Assembly (NCBI RefSeq): GCF_000425405.1
Contig: NZ_AUDJ01000011.1
Coordinates: 124,001-188,000 of the forward strand
Origin: Ferrimonas kyonanensis DSM 18153
Lineage (GTDB): Bacteria; Pseudomonadota; Gammaproteobacteria; Enterobacterales; Shewanellaceae
Direction of reading: 5' to 3'
Length of the DNA: 64,000 nucleotides
The notes below the pieces were generated by a model that did no database searches, was not told the DNA's origin, and saw only the letters and a list, made by a program, of their open reading frames with translations. Position numbers and translations under genes: made by a program. Shown here piece after piece: positions 26,245 through 34,065 of the stretch (positions are counted from its first letter, which is position 1; each line of letters begins with the position of its first letter).

Positions 26245-26334
26245 TTAGCGAGCGAAGTAGATCGCGGTGGCGTTCCAGCTCATGTGAGACCAGCTGCCGT
26301 GAAGAGAAACGTTGTAAGCGAATGGGTAGTTCAT
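26245..26334 (-). CDS. Tandem microprotein, copy 2 (29 aa)
   Basis: A 29-codon gene from ATG 26334 with CGGAG upstream. The peptide starts MNYPFAYNVSLHGSW and ends WNATAIYFAR; it differs from copy 1 at only two residues (Pro-4 for Gln, His-17 for Asn). The two genes differ at seven bases, five of them silent third positions, which points to selection for this frame. Alternating residues (F5, Y7, V9, L11, then W20, A22, A24, Y26) around GSWS would suit an amphipathic beta-hairpin. The peptide is nearly neutral and has no signal peptide. Function unknown. Confidence 0.8.
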   Translation of the reverse strand: MNYPFAYNVSLHGSWSHMSWNATAIYFAR

Positions 26335-26421
26335 TGTGTATGCTCCGATAAATTGCTAACACTGATTAAAATAGTGGTGCGGTTCCTTGGCACAGCGACT
26401 CGGTTCCCTGGAGATACTGTT

Positions 26422-26439
26422 GCCTCACCGAAGTGAGGC
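26422..26439 (-). ncRNA. Leader stem-loop of unit 2 with UUCG tetraloop
   Basis: On the minus strand GCCTCAC and GTGAGGC form a 7-bp stem closed by C(UUCG)G, an exceptionally stable tetraloop. The seventh pair is C-G here and A-T in the unit 1 leader, a compensatory change that supports a real RNA stem. Confidence 0.7.
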
Positions 26440-26442
26440 TGA

Positions 26443-26459
26443 GTAACGGTGTCCGTTAC
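26443..26459 (-). ncRNA. Post-gene stem-loop of unit 1
   Basis: GTAACGG and CCGTTAC form a 7-bp stem with a 3-base loop, 8 bases after the stop of copy 1. The same stem, one pair longer, follows copy 2. Confidence 0.6.
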
Positions 26460-26467
26460 CGTCCTTC

Positions 26468-26557
26468 TTAGCGAGCGAAGTAAATCGCAGTCGCGTTCCA
26501 GCTCATGTTTGACCAGCTGCCGTGAAGGGAAACGTTGTAAGCGAATTGGTAGTTCAT
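26468..26557 (-). CDS. Tandem microprotein, copy 1 (29 aa)
   Basis: The promoter-proximal 29-codon gene, from ATG 26557 with CGGAGAA six bases upstream. The peptide starts MNYQFAYNVSLHGSW and ends WNATAIYFAR. Consensus over the three copies is MN-x-x-F-x-Y-x-V-x-L-x-GSWS-x3-WNATAIY-x-x-R. It is rich in aromatic residues (three Tyr, two Phe, two Trp), low in charge and without a long hydrophobic helix, so neither a typical membrane toxin nor a cationic bacteriocin. No modification enzymes or transporter lie beside the array. I do not recognise the family. Expression probably depends on the HexR-like promoter at 26712-26739. Confidence 0.8.
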   Translation of the reverse strand: MNYQFAYNVSLHGSWSNMSWNATAIYFAR

Positions 26558-26643
26558 AATTGTTCTCCGATAAAAATGCTAACACCTAGTGAAAGTGGTG
26601 CGGTTCCTTGGCACAGCTCGCTCAGTTCCTTGGAGAAACTTTT

Positions 26644-26661
26644 GCCTCAACCCTTTGAGGC
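26644..26661 (-). ncRNA. Leader stem-loop of unit 1
   Basis: On the minus strand GCCTCAA and TTGAGGC form a 7-bp stem with loop AGGG. It is the counterpart of the stem-loops at 26422-26439 and 26197-26214, with a changed but still paired seventh base pair. Confidence 0.65.
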
Positions 26662-26711
26662 AAGAAAACCAATCTGGCTTTACTAGGGGGAGTTGCCTCC
26701 CGACAGTTGCT

Positions 26712-26739
26712 ATAATACCTTTTTGTAATTTTATTACAA
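26712..26739 (-). promoter_or_regulatory. Array promoter overlapping a HexR-like palindrome
   Basis: On the minus strand TTGTAA (26739-26734), a 16-base spacer and TATTAT (26717-26712) form a good sigma-70 promoter. The -35 is the left end of a perfect 17-base palindrome, TTGTAATAAAATTACAA (26723-26739). As I recall it, the HexR consensus of gammaproteobacteria is TGTAATWWWATTACA, and this site fits it fully. HexR is an RpiR-family regulator of central carbon metabolism. A site covering -35 and spacer would suit repression. Confidence 0.6.
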
Positions 26740-26920
26740 GCTTTTCTGTGAATTAATTTAAAAAAACCGCGATTTCTGAAAGTTTATTACATGATAACCA
26801 ATGTGAATGAACCCTCCTGGCGCGACCGTCATCACAAAACCCCTCCAAAATGACAAGCTCACCCCAAAGCTGCCCAACAACAGTGGCATCGATCACACTT
26901 TCAGGCCCGCTTTCTGCCAT

Positions 26921-27820
26921 TTATTCATCCTCAGCCCGGATTGCCCGGGACGCCCTCAGGATGCAGGCCTGTATTCGACTGACCCGTTGCCGTTCCAACT
27001 CGGGCTGGTGTAACAGGCTAATGGTCAATCGCCGTTTACGCGACAGATAGTCAGGTAAAGCAGGACGCGACTCCGCGGCCAACACCGACTCAGGCACCAG
27101 CGCCAGCGCCACGTCGGCATTGACGGCTGCCAGCACGTTATCCATCACCGCCGTCGACAGCACCACCTTATGTCCAGCCCCACCGGACTTAAGATCCGCC
27201 AACGCCCAATCCCGAACCAGGCAGTCCTCGCTGAACAGGGCCACCGCCAATGGCTGTTCCGGGGTCATCAACAGTCGCGGCGCGCCGTGCCAAACCCAGG
27301 TTTCCTGCCATAACACGGTGGCACGCTCGTCGGCGTTGTCGGTAGCCACAATGGCCATATCCAATGCGCCCAGCGCCATCAAGCGCTGCAACTCCCGGCT
27401 GCGTTGGCATACGATACGAGCGTCTAACCCGGGAAACTCCATCGACAACGCCGGCATCATTTTTTGCAGCAGCGCCGGCAGGTACTCACTGGGCACACCG
27501 ATACGAAGTTGGCCGGTGATCAGAGGCTGACTGACCGCCGACACCGTCGCGGCATTCAGTGCCACCAGCCGTTCCGCATACTGTTTCAATGTCTGCCCGG
27601 CCTGGGTCAACTGAATACCCCGATTGGAGCGGCTCATCAGGCTGGTTCCCAGTTGCGCCTCCAGCTTTTTCAGTTGCATGCTGACCGCCGCCTGGGAACG
27701 ATACACCTCGGTCGCGGCGGGTTTGAGACCGCCGTGTTTCACCACCGCCAAAAACGTGTTCAGCAACTCGGTGTCGAGCAATGGGCGGGTATCGGTATTC
27801 TGCGGCAGCGTAGGGGGCAT
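26921..27820 (-). CDS. LysR-family transcriptional regulator
   Basis: LysR regulator of 299 residues. The HTH lies at about residues 20-45 (TFLAVVKHGGLKPAATEVYR, then SQAAVSMQLKKLE), followed by an effector domain with GQLRIGVPSEYLPALLQKM. It is divergent from a medium-chain oxidoreductase across about 110 bases and probably controls it. An N-terminal extension of roughly 15 residues (MPPTLPQNTDTRPLL) precedes the usual start, and the true start could be slightly downstream. The effector is unknown. Confidence 0.88.
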   Translation of the reverse strand: MPPTLPQNTDTRPLLDTELLNTFLAVVKHGGLKPAATEVYRSQAAVSMQLKKLEAQLGTSLMSRSNRGIQLTQAGQTLKQYAERLVALNAATVSAVSQPLITGQLRIGVPSEYLPALLQKMMPALSMEFPGLDARIVCQRSRELQRLMALGALDMAIVATDNADERATVLWQETWVWHGAPRLLMTPEQPLAVALFSEDCLVRDWALADLKSGGAGHKVVLSTAVMDNVLAAVNADVALALVPESVLAAESRPALPDYLSRKRRLTISLLHQPELERQRVSRIQACILRASRAIRAEDE

Positions 27821-27932
27821 CGGCGGCTCCAGTGATTCAGGTTTACTAAATCATACTCCAATTTTATTCGTTTGCCTGAATAACAGCGTGCCCCTACCCT
27901 GCCCTTATTGATTCTCAGATCGGAGCTGCGCC

Positions 27933-29069
27933 ATGACTCACCCTTCTCTCCCCACCACCATGAGTGGCGTCCAACTCAGCGGCCATGGAGGGCTGGAGAC
28001 ACTGAACTACCGAACCGATCTAAAGGTGCCCAGCCCAGGTCCGAATCAGGTGTTGATTCGAGTCGGGGCCGCCGCCATCAACAATACCGACATCAATACC
28101 CGCATCGGCTGGTACTCCAAGTCCGTGACTCAGGCAACCGATGCCGGCGGCCGTCACGGCTTTGAGGCCCTCGCCAGTCAGGATGCCTCCTGGGCCGGCC
28201 AGCCGCTGTCCTTTCCCCGCATTCAGGGGGCCGATTGCTGCGGTCGCATTGTCGCCGTCGGCGAAGGCGTGGCGCCACAACGGCTGGGCCAGCGAGTATT
28301 GGTGCGACCGCTGCAGTCGCCGCTGCACGCCGTTACCGACGATCATCCCGACTGCATTACCTGGGGCTCAGAGTGCGACGGTGCCTTCGCTCAGTTTGCC
28401 CTATGCCGGGCCTCGGAGGCGTATCGGGTCAACAGTCGCCTCAGCGACGCCGAACTGGCTGCCATTCCCTGCGCCTACTCCACCGCGGAAAACATGTTGC
28501 ATCGCGCCAACCTTGGCGCCGGCGAACGGGTGCTGATCACTGGCGCTTCCGGCGGCGTCGGCAGTGCCGCCATTGAGTTGGCCCGGCGCCGCAATGCCAG
28601 AGTCTGGGCGGTATCGCAGCCCAACAAACACGCGTCGCTGTTGGCCATGGGGGTAGAGCGGGTCTTCAGTCGAGACAGTGATCTGCTGGCCGAGGTGGGG
28701 CCGGAGTCGGTGCAGGTGGTGATCGATCTGGTGGCCGGCAATCACACCGCCACCTTAATGGAGCTGCTCTGTCGCGGCGGACGCTACGCCATCGCCGGCG
28801 CCATTGCCGGCCCGCTGATACAGCTGGACATGCGCACCCTGTACCTGAAAGATCTCAGTCTGCTGGGCTGCACGGTTCAGCCACGAGTGGTGTTTGAAAA
28901 CCTGCTGGATTACCTCGAACGGGATCAGTTGTCCCCCAAAATAGCGGGCCGCTTTCCGTTGTCGCAGATACGCCAGGCCCAGCAGGTCTTTTTACAGAAA
29001 CGCCACGTCGGCAAGTTGATTCTAGAGCCTCACGGGCCTCAGGCAGGGAGCGGGCCCCTGCCTGAGTAA
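27933..29069 (+). CDS. Medium-chain NADPH:quinone-type oxidoreductase
   Basis: MDR-superfamily oxidoreductase of 378 residues. It has a GroES-like N-terminal domain (GPNQVLIRVGAAAINNTD) and a Rossmann domain with the nucleotide motif ITGASGGVGSAAIELARRRN. The structural-zinc cysteine cluster of alcohol dehydrogenases is absent, which points to the quinone-oxidoreductase side of the family. Unusually, the catalytic domain carries IQGADCCGRIVAVGEGV. CGGAG precedes the ATG. It is divergent from the LysR gene that probably regulates it. The substrate is not deducible. Confidence 0.85.
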   Translation: MTHPSLPTTMSGVQLSGHGGLETLNYRTDLKVPSPGPNQVLIRVGAAAINNTDINTRIGWYSKSVTQATDAGGRHGFEALASQDASWAGQPLSFPRIQGADCCGRIVAVGEGVAPQRLGQRVLVRPLQSPLHAVTDDHPDCITWGSECDGAFAQFALCRASEAYRVNSRLSDAELAAIPCAYSTAENMLHRANLGAGERVLITGASGGVGSAAIELARRRNARVWAVSQPNKHASLLAMGVERVFSRDSDLLAEVGPESVQVVIDLVAGNHTATLMELLCRGGRYAIAGAIAGPLIQLDMRTLYLKDLSLLGCTVQPRVVFENLLDYLERDQLSPKIAGRFPLSQIRQAQQVFLQKRHVGKLILEPHGPQAGSGPLPE

Positions 29070-29074
29070 TGGCA

Positions 29075-30595
29075 TTACAACTCGGCCATCATCGCCAGCA
29101 GGGTGGCCACCGGCCGCGCGGTCGGTTTGCCGTACAGCGGGTTGCTGGCTTCCACCGCGCTGGAGGCGATGTCCACATGCAGATAGGGAATGGGCTTGTC
29201 GCTGCCGAGGTGATACCGGTCCAGGCCAGACGCTTTGAGCAGGAAGGCCAGTGGAAACTGGTGACCACGACTGATGTTGACCGATGCCCCATTGTTGGAG
29301 GACAACAGATCTTCCGACTCACTGCGCGGCGCCACCTGAGCGAAGTCTTCCCGTCGCAGCGTCGACAACTCCACCGGCTCTGCCCAGCGCTCCCCCACTT
29401 GCTGCATCACCCGGCCCAGCTGGCCACTGCGGGCCACGCTGTTTTCCACCACTCCGGTATAGGGCCCATAGGCCCGGCCCACGTGACCGGTGAGGGTCGC
29501 CAGGGAAAAGACTCTGGGGTTCACGGCCTGGTCGGCCTGCTGGCGCAGGTGCGACAGCAGGTCCGCCAGCACCAGCCGCCCTTCGGCATCGGTGTTGCCG
29601 ATGCGGACTTTGGCACCGGCATGGCCGGTAATGATTTCGTCAGGCACAAAGGCATCGCTGCCGATGCTGTTGCGCACCAGCCCCAGCTCGGCGATGATTC
29701 GTATCCCTTTGGGCTGCAGCATCGCCACCGCCTTCATCAATCCCGCCGCCGCCGCCGCGCCGCCTTTATCCCGGCTCATGCCCGCCATGGAGCCGCCGAC
29801 TTTCAAATCGGCGCCGCCGGTATCGAAGGTCACGCCTTTGCCGGCAATCAACCAGGTCTGGTGAATCTCTCCTTCGGGGCAATACTCCACCCGCACTACC
29901 CGGGCGCTGTGGCGGGCTACGGCGAAACTGCTGCGGGCCACGGCACTCAGCAGCGGGTACTCCCGCACCAGTTGCTCGGCATCATCGATGATGGAGACGT
30001 CCAGCGGCTCCTCCTCAAACAGCGCCAGACAATAATCCGCAAACGCCGGTGGCGCCATCTGTTCCGGATCGCCGCCACACAGGTCCCGGGCTGCAACCCG
30101 CCCATGCTCGAGCGCATTCAGCCTATCGGCATCCTGACTATCCAACACCCCAACCCGAACCTGGGTACTGTCCTCCACATCCGGATTCAGATACAGACCC
30201 TGACCACAGCCTAGGGCCGCCACATCGGCGCCATACAGGTAACGGGCATCGGTTTTCGGACCATCGACCAGCAACAGCACATTGCGGGCACCGGCGCGAT
30301 ACGCCATCTTGATGCCGGTCTCTGCCGCTTCATAAAAGCGGCGGGCGTCTTCATAGTCGCTGCCCAGATCACCGGTGGGAGCCAAGACCAAACGGCCACC
30401 GGCCAGCCCTGGCGCCAACAACAGAGTGGCTTCGCTGCCGATGCGCTGATCCACCGATGCCGCATGCTGAATCAACTGCGACACCTCCGGCCATTGAGCC
30501 AGCTCGAATCGATCGCTGACCACCAACACCGCGTCCCAGGGGGACTGACCAAACAGCGCATCCCGCTGCTGTGAACTGAAGATTACCTGTGCCAT
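29075..30595 (-). CDS. M17 family leucyl aminopeptidase
   Basis: Metallo-aminopeptidase of 506 residues. The catalytic domain has the M17 signature NTDAEGRLVLADLL and the metal/substrate segment GVTFDTGGADLKVGGSMAGM followed by SRDKGGAAAAAGL. The N-terminal half is diverged from E. coli PepA. It should cleave N-terminal residues from cytoplasmic peptides. It is convergent with the oxidoreductase gene (5-base gap) and divergent from pepD, so two peptidases share a promoter region. Confidence 0.9.
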   Translation of the reverse strand: MAQVIFSSQQRDALFGQSPWDAVLVVSDRFELAQWPEVSQLIQHAASVDQRIGSEATLLLAPGLAGGRLVLAPTGDLGSDYEDARRFYEAAETGIKMAYRAGARNVLLLVDGPKTDARYLYGADVAALGCGQGLYLNPDVEDSTQVRVGVLDSQDADRLNALEHGRVAARDLCGGDPEQMAPPAFADYCLALFEEEPLDVSIIDDAEQLVREYPLLSAVARSSFAVARHSARVVRVEYCPEGEIHQTWLIAGKGVTFDTGGADLKVGGSMAGMSRDKGGAAAAAGLMKAVAMLQPKGIRIIAELGLVRNSIGSDAFVPDEIITGHAGAKVRIGNTDAEGRLVLADLLSHLRQQADQAVNPRVFSLATLTGHVGRAYGPYTGVVENSVARSGQLGRVMQQVGERWAEPVELSTLRREDFAQVAPRSESEDLLSSNNGASVNISRGHQFPLAFLLKASGLDRYHLGSDKPIPYLHVDIASSAVEASNPLYGKPTARPVATLLAMMAEL

Positions 30596-30769
30596 AACGT
30601 TGTCTTTCCTCTATAAATCCCTTGTGAGCCATGATAGCAACTCCCCGGCCCCTTCGCTCCCCTTGCGCGCCCCCTGTCAACCTGAGCTTCCAGTTGACCA
30701 CAGCGGTCTGCGGTGGATGTGGTACACTGCCCCGACCCTTTTTTTCGGCGAATACAGGAGTAATTGCTT

Positions 30770-32227
30770 GTGCAGTCACTGAGTTCCTTGAGCCCACAGC
30801 CATTGTGGCGCTGGTTTGAAACCATCTGCTCCATCCCACACCCTTCCAAGCATGAGATTGCCTTGCGTGATCACATTGAGCGCTGGGCAAAACAAAAGGG
30901 GCTCAGCACCCAGATCGATAACGTGGGTAACCTGATCATCTCCAAGGCCGCCACCGCTGGCATGGAGAACCGCAAAGGGGTGATTCTGCAAGCGCACCTG
31001 GACATGGTGCCGCAAAAGAACGCCGACACCGATCACGACTTTACCCGTGACCCGATTCAGGCGCGCATCGACGGCGACTGGGTGACGGCCACCGGCACCA
31101 CCCTGGGCGCCGACAACGGCATCGGCATGGCATCGGCGCTGGCGGTTCTGGAAGCCGACGATCTGCAGCACGGGCCACTGGAAGTGCTGTTGACCATCGA
31201 TGAAGAAGCAGGCATGACCGGCGCCTTTGGCCTGGAAGCCGGGGTATTGAACGGCGACATCCTGATCAACACCGACTCCGAAGAAGAAGGCGAGGTGTAC
31301 ATGGGGTGTGCCGGTGGCGTCGATGCCGCCCTGACCGTGGCCATCTCCCGCGAAACCGCTCCGGCGGATCTGCACAGCTTTGACATCGCCCTGACCGGTC
31401 TCAAAGGCGGCCATTCCGGCTGCGACATCCACCTGGGACGAGGCAATGCCAACAAACTGCTGGCCCGGTTCCTGTTTGGCCACGCCGACGAACTGGGCTT
31501 GCGTCTGTCCAGCTTCAACGGTGGCACTCTGCGCAACGCCATTACTCGAGAGGCCTGGATGTCGGTGCAACTGCCGGCGGCTAAGGTCGATCTGCTGGAG
31601 CAGCGCATCAGCCAGTACCGAGCCATTTTGCAAAACGAACTGGCCGCCACCGAGCCCGGCCTGGCTCTGACCCTGCAGCCTTCCGACAAGGCCGCACAGG
31701 TGTTCAATGCCGACGCCCAAAGCAAGCTGGTTGCCCTGATGCACGCCGCCCCTAACGGCGTCATCCGCATGAGCGACGAGTTTGACGGTGTGGTGGAAAC
31801 CTCATTGAACATGGGAGTGGTCACCACCAGCGACGATCAGGTCGAGATTCTGTGCCTGATTCGCTCCACCATCGACAGTGGCCGAAGCATGGTAGAAAAC
31901 ATGCTCAAGGCCCTGGGCCAGTTGGCCGGCGCCGAGCTGTCCCTGTCTGGTGCCTACCCTGGCTGGAAGCCCGATGCCAGCTCGCCCATCATGGCGGTGG
32001 TACGGGAAACCTATCAGGCTAAGTTCGGTACCCTGCCCAACATCATGGTGATTCACGCCGGTCTGGAGTGTGGCCTGTTCAAGAAGCCTTATCCGAATCT
32101 GGATATGGTCTCCATCGGCCCCACCATTCGATTCCCGCACTCGCCAGACGAAAAAGTGGAGATCGCCACGGTCGACAAATACTGGCAGTTACTGACCGAA
32201 GTGCTGCAGGCGATTCCAGCCAAGTAA
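30770..32227 (+). CDS. pepD: Aminoacyl-histidine dipeptidase (peptidase D)
   Basis: M20-family dipeptidase of 485 residues that hydrolyses Xaa-His and other dipeptides. It matches E. coli PepD throughout: SPQPLWRWFETICSIPHPS, metal site VILQAHLDMVPQKN, TLGADNGIGMASALAVLE, INTDSEEEGEVYMGCAGG and the C-terminal HAGLECGLFKKPYPNLDMVS. I choose the GTG at 30770, which has AGGAG nine bases upstream, over a TTG six bases earlier that sits too close to it. A strong terminator follows. Confidence 0.96.
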   Translation: MQSLSSLSPQPLWRWFETICSIPHPSKHEIALRDHIERWAKQKGLSTQIDNVGNLIISKAATAGMENRKGVILQAHLDMVPQKNADTDHDFTRDPIQARIDGDWVTATGTTLGADNGIGMASALAVLEADDLQHGPLEVLLTIDEEAGMTGAFGLEAGVLNGDILINTDSEEEGEVYMGCAGGVDAALTVAISRETAPADLHSFDIALTGLKGGHSGCDIHLGRGNANKLLARFLFGHADELGLRLSSFNGGTLRNAITREAWMSVQLPAAKVDLLEQRISQYRAILQNELAATEPGLALTLQPSDKAAQVFNADAQSKLVALMHAAPNGVIRMSDEFDGVVETSLNMGVVTTSDDQVEILCLIRSTIDSGRSMVENMLKALGQLAGAELSLSGAYPGWKPDASSPIMAVVRETYQAKFGTLPNIMVIHAGLECGLFKKPYPNLDMVSIGPTIRFPHSPDEKVEIATVDKYWQLLTEVLQAIPAK

Positions 32228-32240
32228 GCCCCATCAATCA

Positions 32241-32268
32241 AAAAAGCCGTCCAGCTGGACGGCTTTTT
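32241..32268. terminator. Bidirectional terminator
   Basis: A 28-base perfect palindrome: AAAAAGCCGTCCAG followed by its reverse complement. It gives a strong stem with T-runs on both strands and separates pepD from the convergent gene at 32283-32690. Confidence 0.9.
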
Positions 32269-32282
32269 TATGCCCGACGGGG

Positions 32283-32690
32283 TCAGATCAAACCTTTCTT
32301 TTTCACCGCGGGCTTGTTGTGCTCCAGCACCAGCATCTCCACCAGATCGCCGGGGGCCTCGCGGCAGCTCTGCAGCAACGCCTCATGACGCTGAGTCTCG
32401 CACGCTTTAACTATCTCGATGCCTTTGTCCTTACCAAACCGGCGCATCAGATAGCCCATGGCGTTGTCTTCGGCGTAGCCGAGCAGCACCTTCACCTTGT
32501 CGGTATTGCCCTGATCCTGATAATAGGTCACCGTGCGACAAAAGGTTTTGTCGCCCACATACTGGGTGAAATAATCGGAATCCCGCATTGGCTTTTGTTG
32601 GTAGAAGCCATACCCAAGGCCGTAACAGACCCCCATCACCAGCGTCAGCAGACCCGCCGACACCAGCAGTTGTTTCGCTAAGGTTCTCAT
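32283..32690 (-). CDS. Hypothetical membrane-anchored protein
   Basis: A 135-residue protein with one N-terminal hydrophobic helix (about residues 5-28, LVSAGLLTLVMGVCYGLGYG), likely a membrane anchor, and a soluble ~100-residue domain containing three cysteines (TFCRTVTYY, VKACETQ, LLQSCREAP). I place the start at 32690, where a perfect AGGAGG lies 6 bases upstream, not at an upstream ATG in frame at 32729. I do not recognise a family. It stands between the pepD terminator and dinB, and is probably transcribed alone. Confidence 0.75.
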   Translation of the reverse strand: MRTLAKQLLVSAGLLTLVMGVCYGLGYGFYQQKPMRDSDYFTQYVGDKTFCRTVTYYQDQGNTDKVKVLLGYAEDNAMGYLMRRFGKDKGIEIVKACETQRHEALLQSCREAPGDLVEMLVLEHNKPAVKKKGLI

Positions 32691-32950
32691 CCTTAACCTC
32701 CTTCCTGTCGCCGGTGGATTGCTGGTCACCGACTGATGGTAGGCGCTGTATTGCCAGCTGGCAGAAAGGACGCAACGCCGTACCCGAAACCAGGCAAAGA
32801 TGTGTAATGTGGGGATACTGCTTGTAACACGCCTGGTGTTCCCGCTTCACCAACACCTCTGGCTCTATGGCATCATGCGGGTGTTTTCAGGAAGCTCACT
32901 ACCAGATTATGCTGTTGTTTAATTGAGCGTTTTGACGAGGATCAAAAAAA

Positions 32951-34000
32951 TTAAAGCGGCAAGGTCAACTGTTTCAGCGCCTTGGCATCCGCCAGCTCCA
33001 CCTGAATCCCCACCAAGCGCACCGCCCGGCCGCCGCCACGGTTGAAAGCGATGGTCAACAGGGCTTCAAACAACTGTGGACTCAACTGCTGACTCTGTTG
33101 AGACACCGTGGTCAGTTCGAAATCGGAGAACTTCAGTTTCACCGTCTGTCCCTTGATGCTGCGCCGACTCTTGGCCAGGCGTCGCTGCAGCTCCGGCACC
33201 AGCGTCTGCAACTGGTTCAGACAGGCATCCACGCTGGGCAGATCTTTAGCCAGTGTGGTCTCCACCCCCACCGACTTGCGGATGCGGCTCGGCTCAACCG
33301 GGCGTTCGTCCAGCCCCTGACACCGTTGCCACAACACCGGGCCAAACTTGCCCAGCATCTGCTCCAACTCCACCGCCGTCAATGCCAGCACATCCTTGCC
33401 GCTACTGAGCCCCATCCGCTGCAAGCGCTCGCTGGTCTTAGGGCCGACACCGGGAATTCGCTTCAACGGCAACCGGGCGGCAAACTCGGCCGCCTGTTCC
33501 GGGGCCACCACCATTTGACCATTGGGCTTATTTTCATCCGAGGCCACCTTGGCGAGGAATTTATTCGGCGCCACGCCGGCGGAAGCGGTTAAGCCAGTTG
33601 CCGCGTAAATGTCGGCCCGAATCGCTTCCGCCATGCGGGTAGCACTGCCCTGACAATGGGGTTTGCCAGTCACGTCCAGGAAGGCTTCATCCAGTGACAG
33701 CGGCTCCACCAGCTCGGTGTATTGTCGAAAGATGGCGTGAATTTGCTGAGAGACGGCCTTATAAACCTCCATTCGGTGAGGCACCAACACCAGATCCGGA
33801 CAGAGTTGTTGTGCCTTATGGGTCGGCATTGCCGAGCGCACCCCAAAGGCGCGGGCCTGGTAATTGCAGGTGGCAATCACCCCCCGCCCCGACGCCTGAC
33901 CACCCACGGCAATGGGCTTGTCCCGCAATGACGGGTTGTCCCGCATCTCCACGGCAGCATAGAAACAATCCATGTCGATGTGAATGATCTTACGCTGCAT
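32951..34000 (-). CDS. dinB: DNA polymerase IV
   Basis: Y-family translesion polymerase of 349 residues, full length. Catalytic carboxylates are visible in HIDMDCFYAAVEMRDN at the N-terminus and in VEPLSLDEAFLDVTG near residue 100. The thumb helix-hairpin-helix (LKRIPGVGPKTSERLQRMGL) lies near residue 180, with the little-finger domain after about residue 240. It copies damaged DNA and is usually SOS-induced. Tandem-like CTGTATATAAAACCAG upstream (about 34012-34027) is a near match to a LexA box in the right place. Confidence 0.95.
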   Translation of the reverse strand: MQRKIIHIDMDCFYAAVEMRDNPSLRDKPIAVGGQASGRGVIATCNYQARAFGVRSAMPTHKAQQLCPDLVLVPHRMEVYKAVSQQIHAIFRQYTELVEPLSLDEAFLDVTGKPHCQGSATRMAEAIRADIYAATGLTASAGVAPNKFLAKVASDENKPNGQMVVAPEQAAEFAARLPLKRIPGVGPKTSERLQRMGLSSGKDVLALTAVELEQMLGKFGPVLWQRCQGLDERPVEPSRIRKSVGVETTLAKDLPSVDACLNQLQTLVPELQRRLAKSRRSIKGQTVKLKFSDFELTTVSQQSQQLSPQLFEALLTIAFNRGGGRAVRLVGIQVELADAKALKQLTLPL

Positions 34001-34011
34001 CCAGCCAACAC

Positions 34012-34027
34012 CTGTATATAAAACCAG
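34012..34027. promoter_or_regulatory. Possible LexA box upstream of dinB
   Basis: CTGTATATAAAACCAG matches the LexA pattern CTGT-N8-ACAG except for one position (CCAG for ACAG). It lies 11-27 bases before the dinB start, where a LexA site would be expected. Confidence 0.6.
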
Positions 34028-34065
34028 TATCAGAATATCAGCTTGTTACTGCAATGCCAATGACC

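Larger units (their letters stand above)
26022..26661 (-). repeat. Three-unit tandem array, 223-bp period
   Basis: Three head-to-tail units on the minus strand. Start codons fall at 26557, 26334 and 26111, exactly 223 bases apart each time. Each unit reads: stem-loop GCCTCA..TGAGGC; two direct copies of about CCAAGGAACCG; a GTTAGCA box; CGGAG ribosome site; a 29-codon gene; then, for units 1 and 2, a GTAACGG..CCGTTAC stem-loop. One promoter lies upstream of unit 1 and one terminator follows unit 3. Conservation covers both the peptides and the RNA structures. It is not a CRISPR and has no transposon features. Confidence 0.85.
26558..26920. other. Leader and promoter region of the peptide array
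   Basis: No further gene. On the minus strand it contains, from the array outward: the unit 1 ribosome site, the GTTAGCA box, two CCAAGGAAC-like repeats, the leader stem-loop (26644-26661), and the promoter with its palindrome. Beyond about 26745 the sequence up to the LysR gene stop at 26921 shows nothing I recognise. Confidence 0.6.

Noticed and set aside
26132-26585. Longer open frames (76 and 84 codons) running across the tandem array on the same strand, containing a repeated ELPIRLQRF-like segment
   Set aside because: They read the repeat in a shifted frame. The third unit has a stop at the equivalent start region, they lack conserved ribosome sites, and the substitution pattern between copies is silent in the 29-codon frame instead.
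26022-26661. CRISPR array or simple satellite repeat
   Set aside because: Units are 223 bp with genes, ribosome sites and varying hairpins; there are no short identical repeats with unique spacers.
26022-26661. Type I toxin-antitoxin loci (Ldr/Ibs-like tandem repeats)
   Set aside because: The tandem layout is similar, but the peptides lack a strong membrane helix and I found no convincing opposite-strand promoter for an antisense RNA. Kept only as a remote possibility.
26022-26661. Ribosomally made, modified peptide (RiPP) precursors
   Set aside because: No leader/core division, no modification enzyme and no exporter beside the array.
32431-32856. Open frame overlapping the hypothetical gene at 32283-32690
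   Set aside because: Shifted frame of the same strand without a ribosome site; the 32690 start with AGGAGG is far better.
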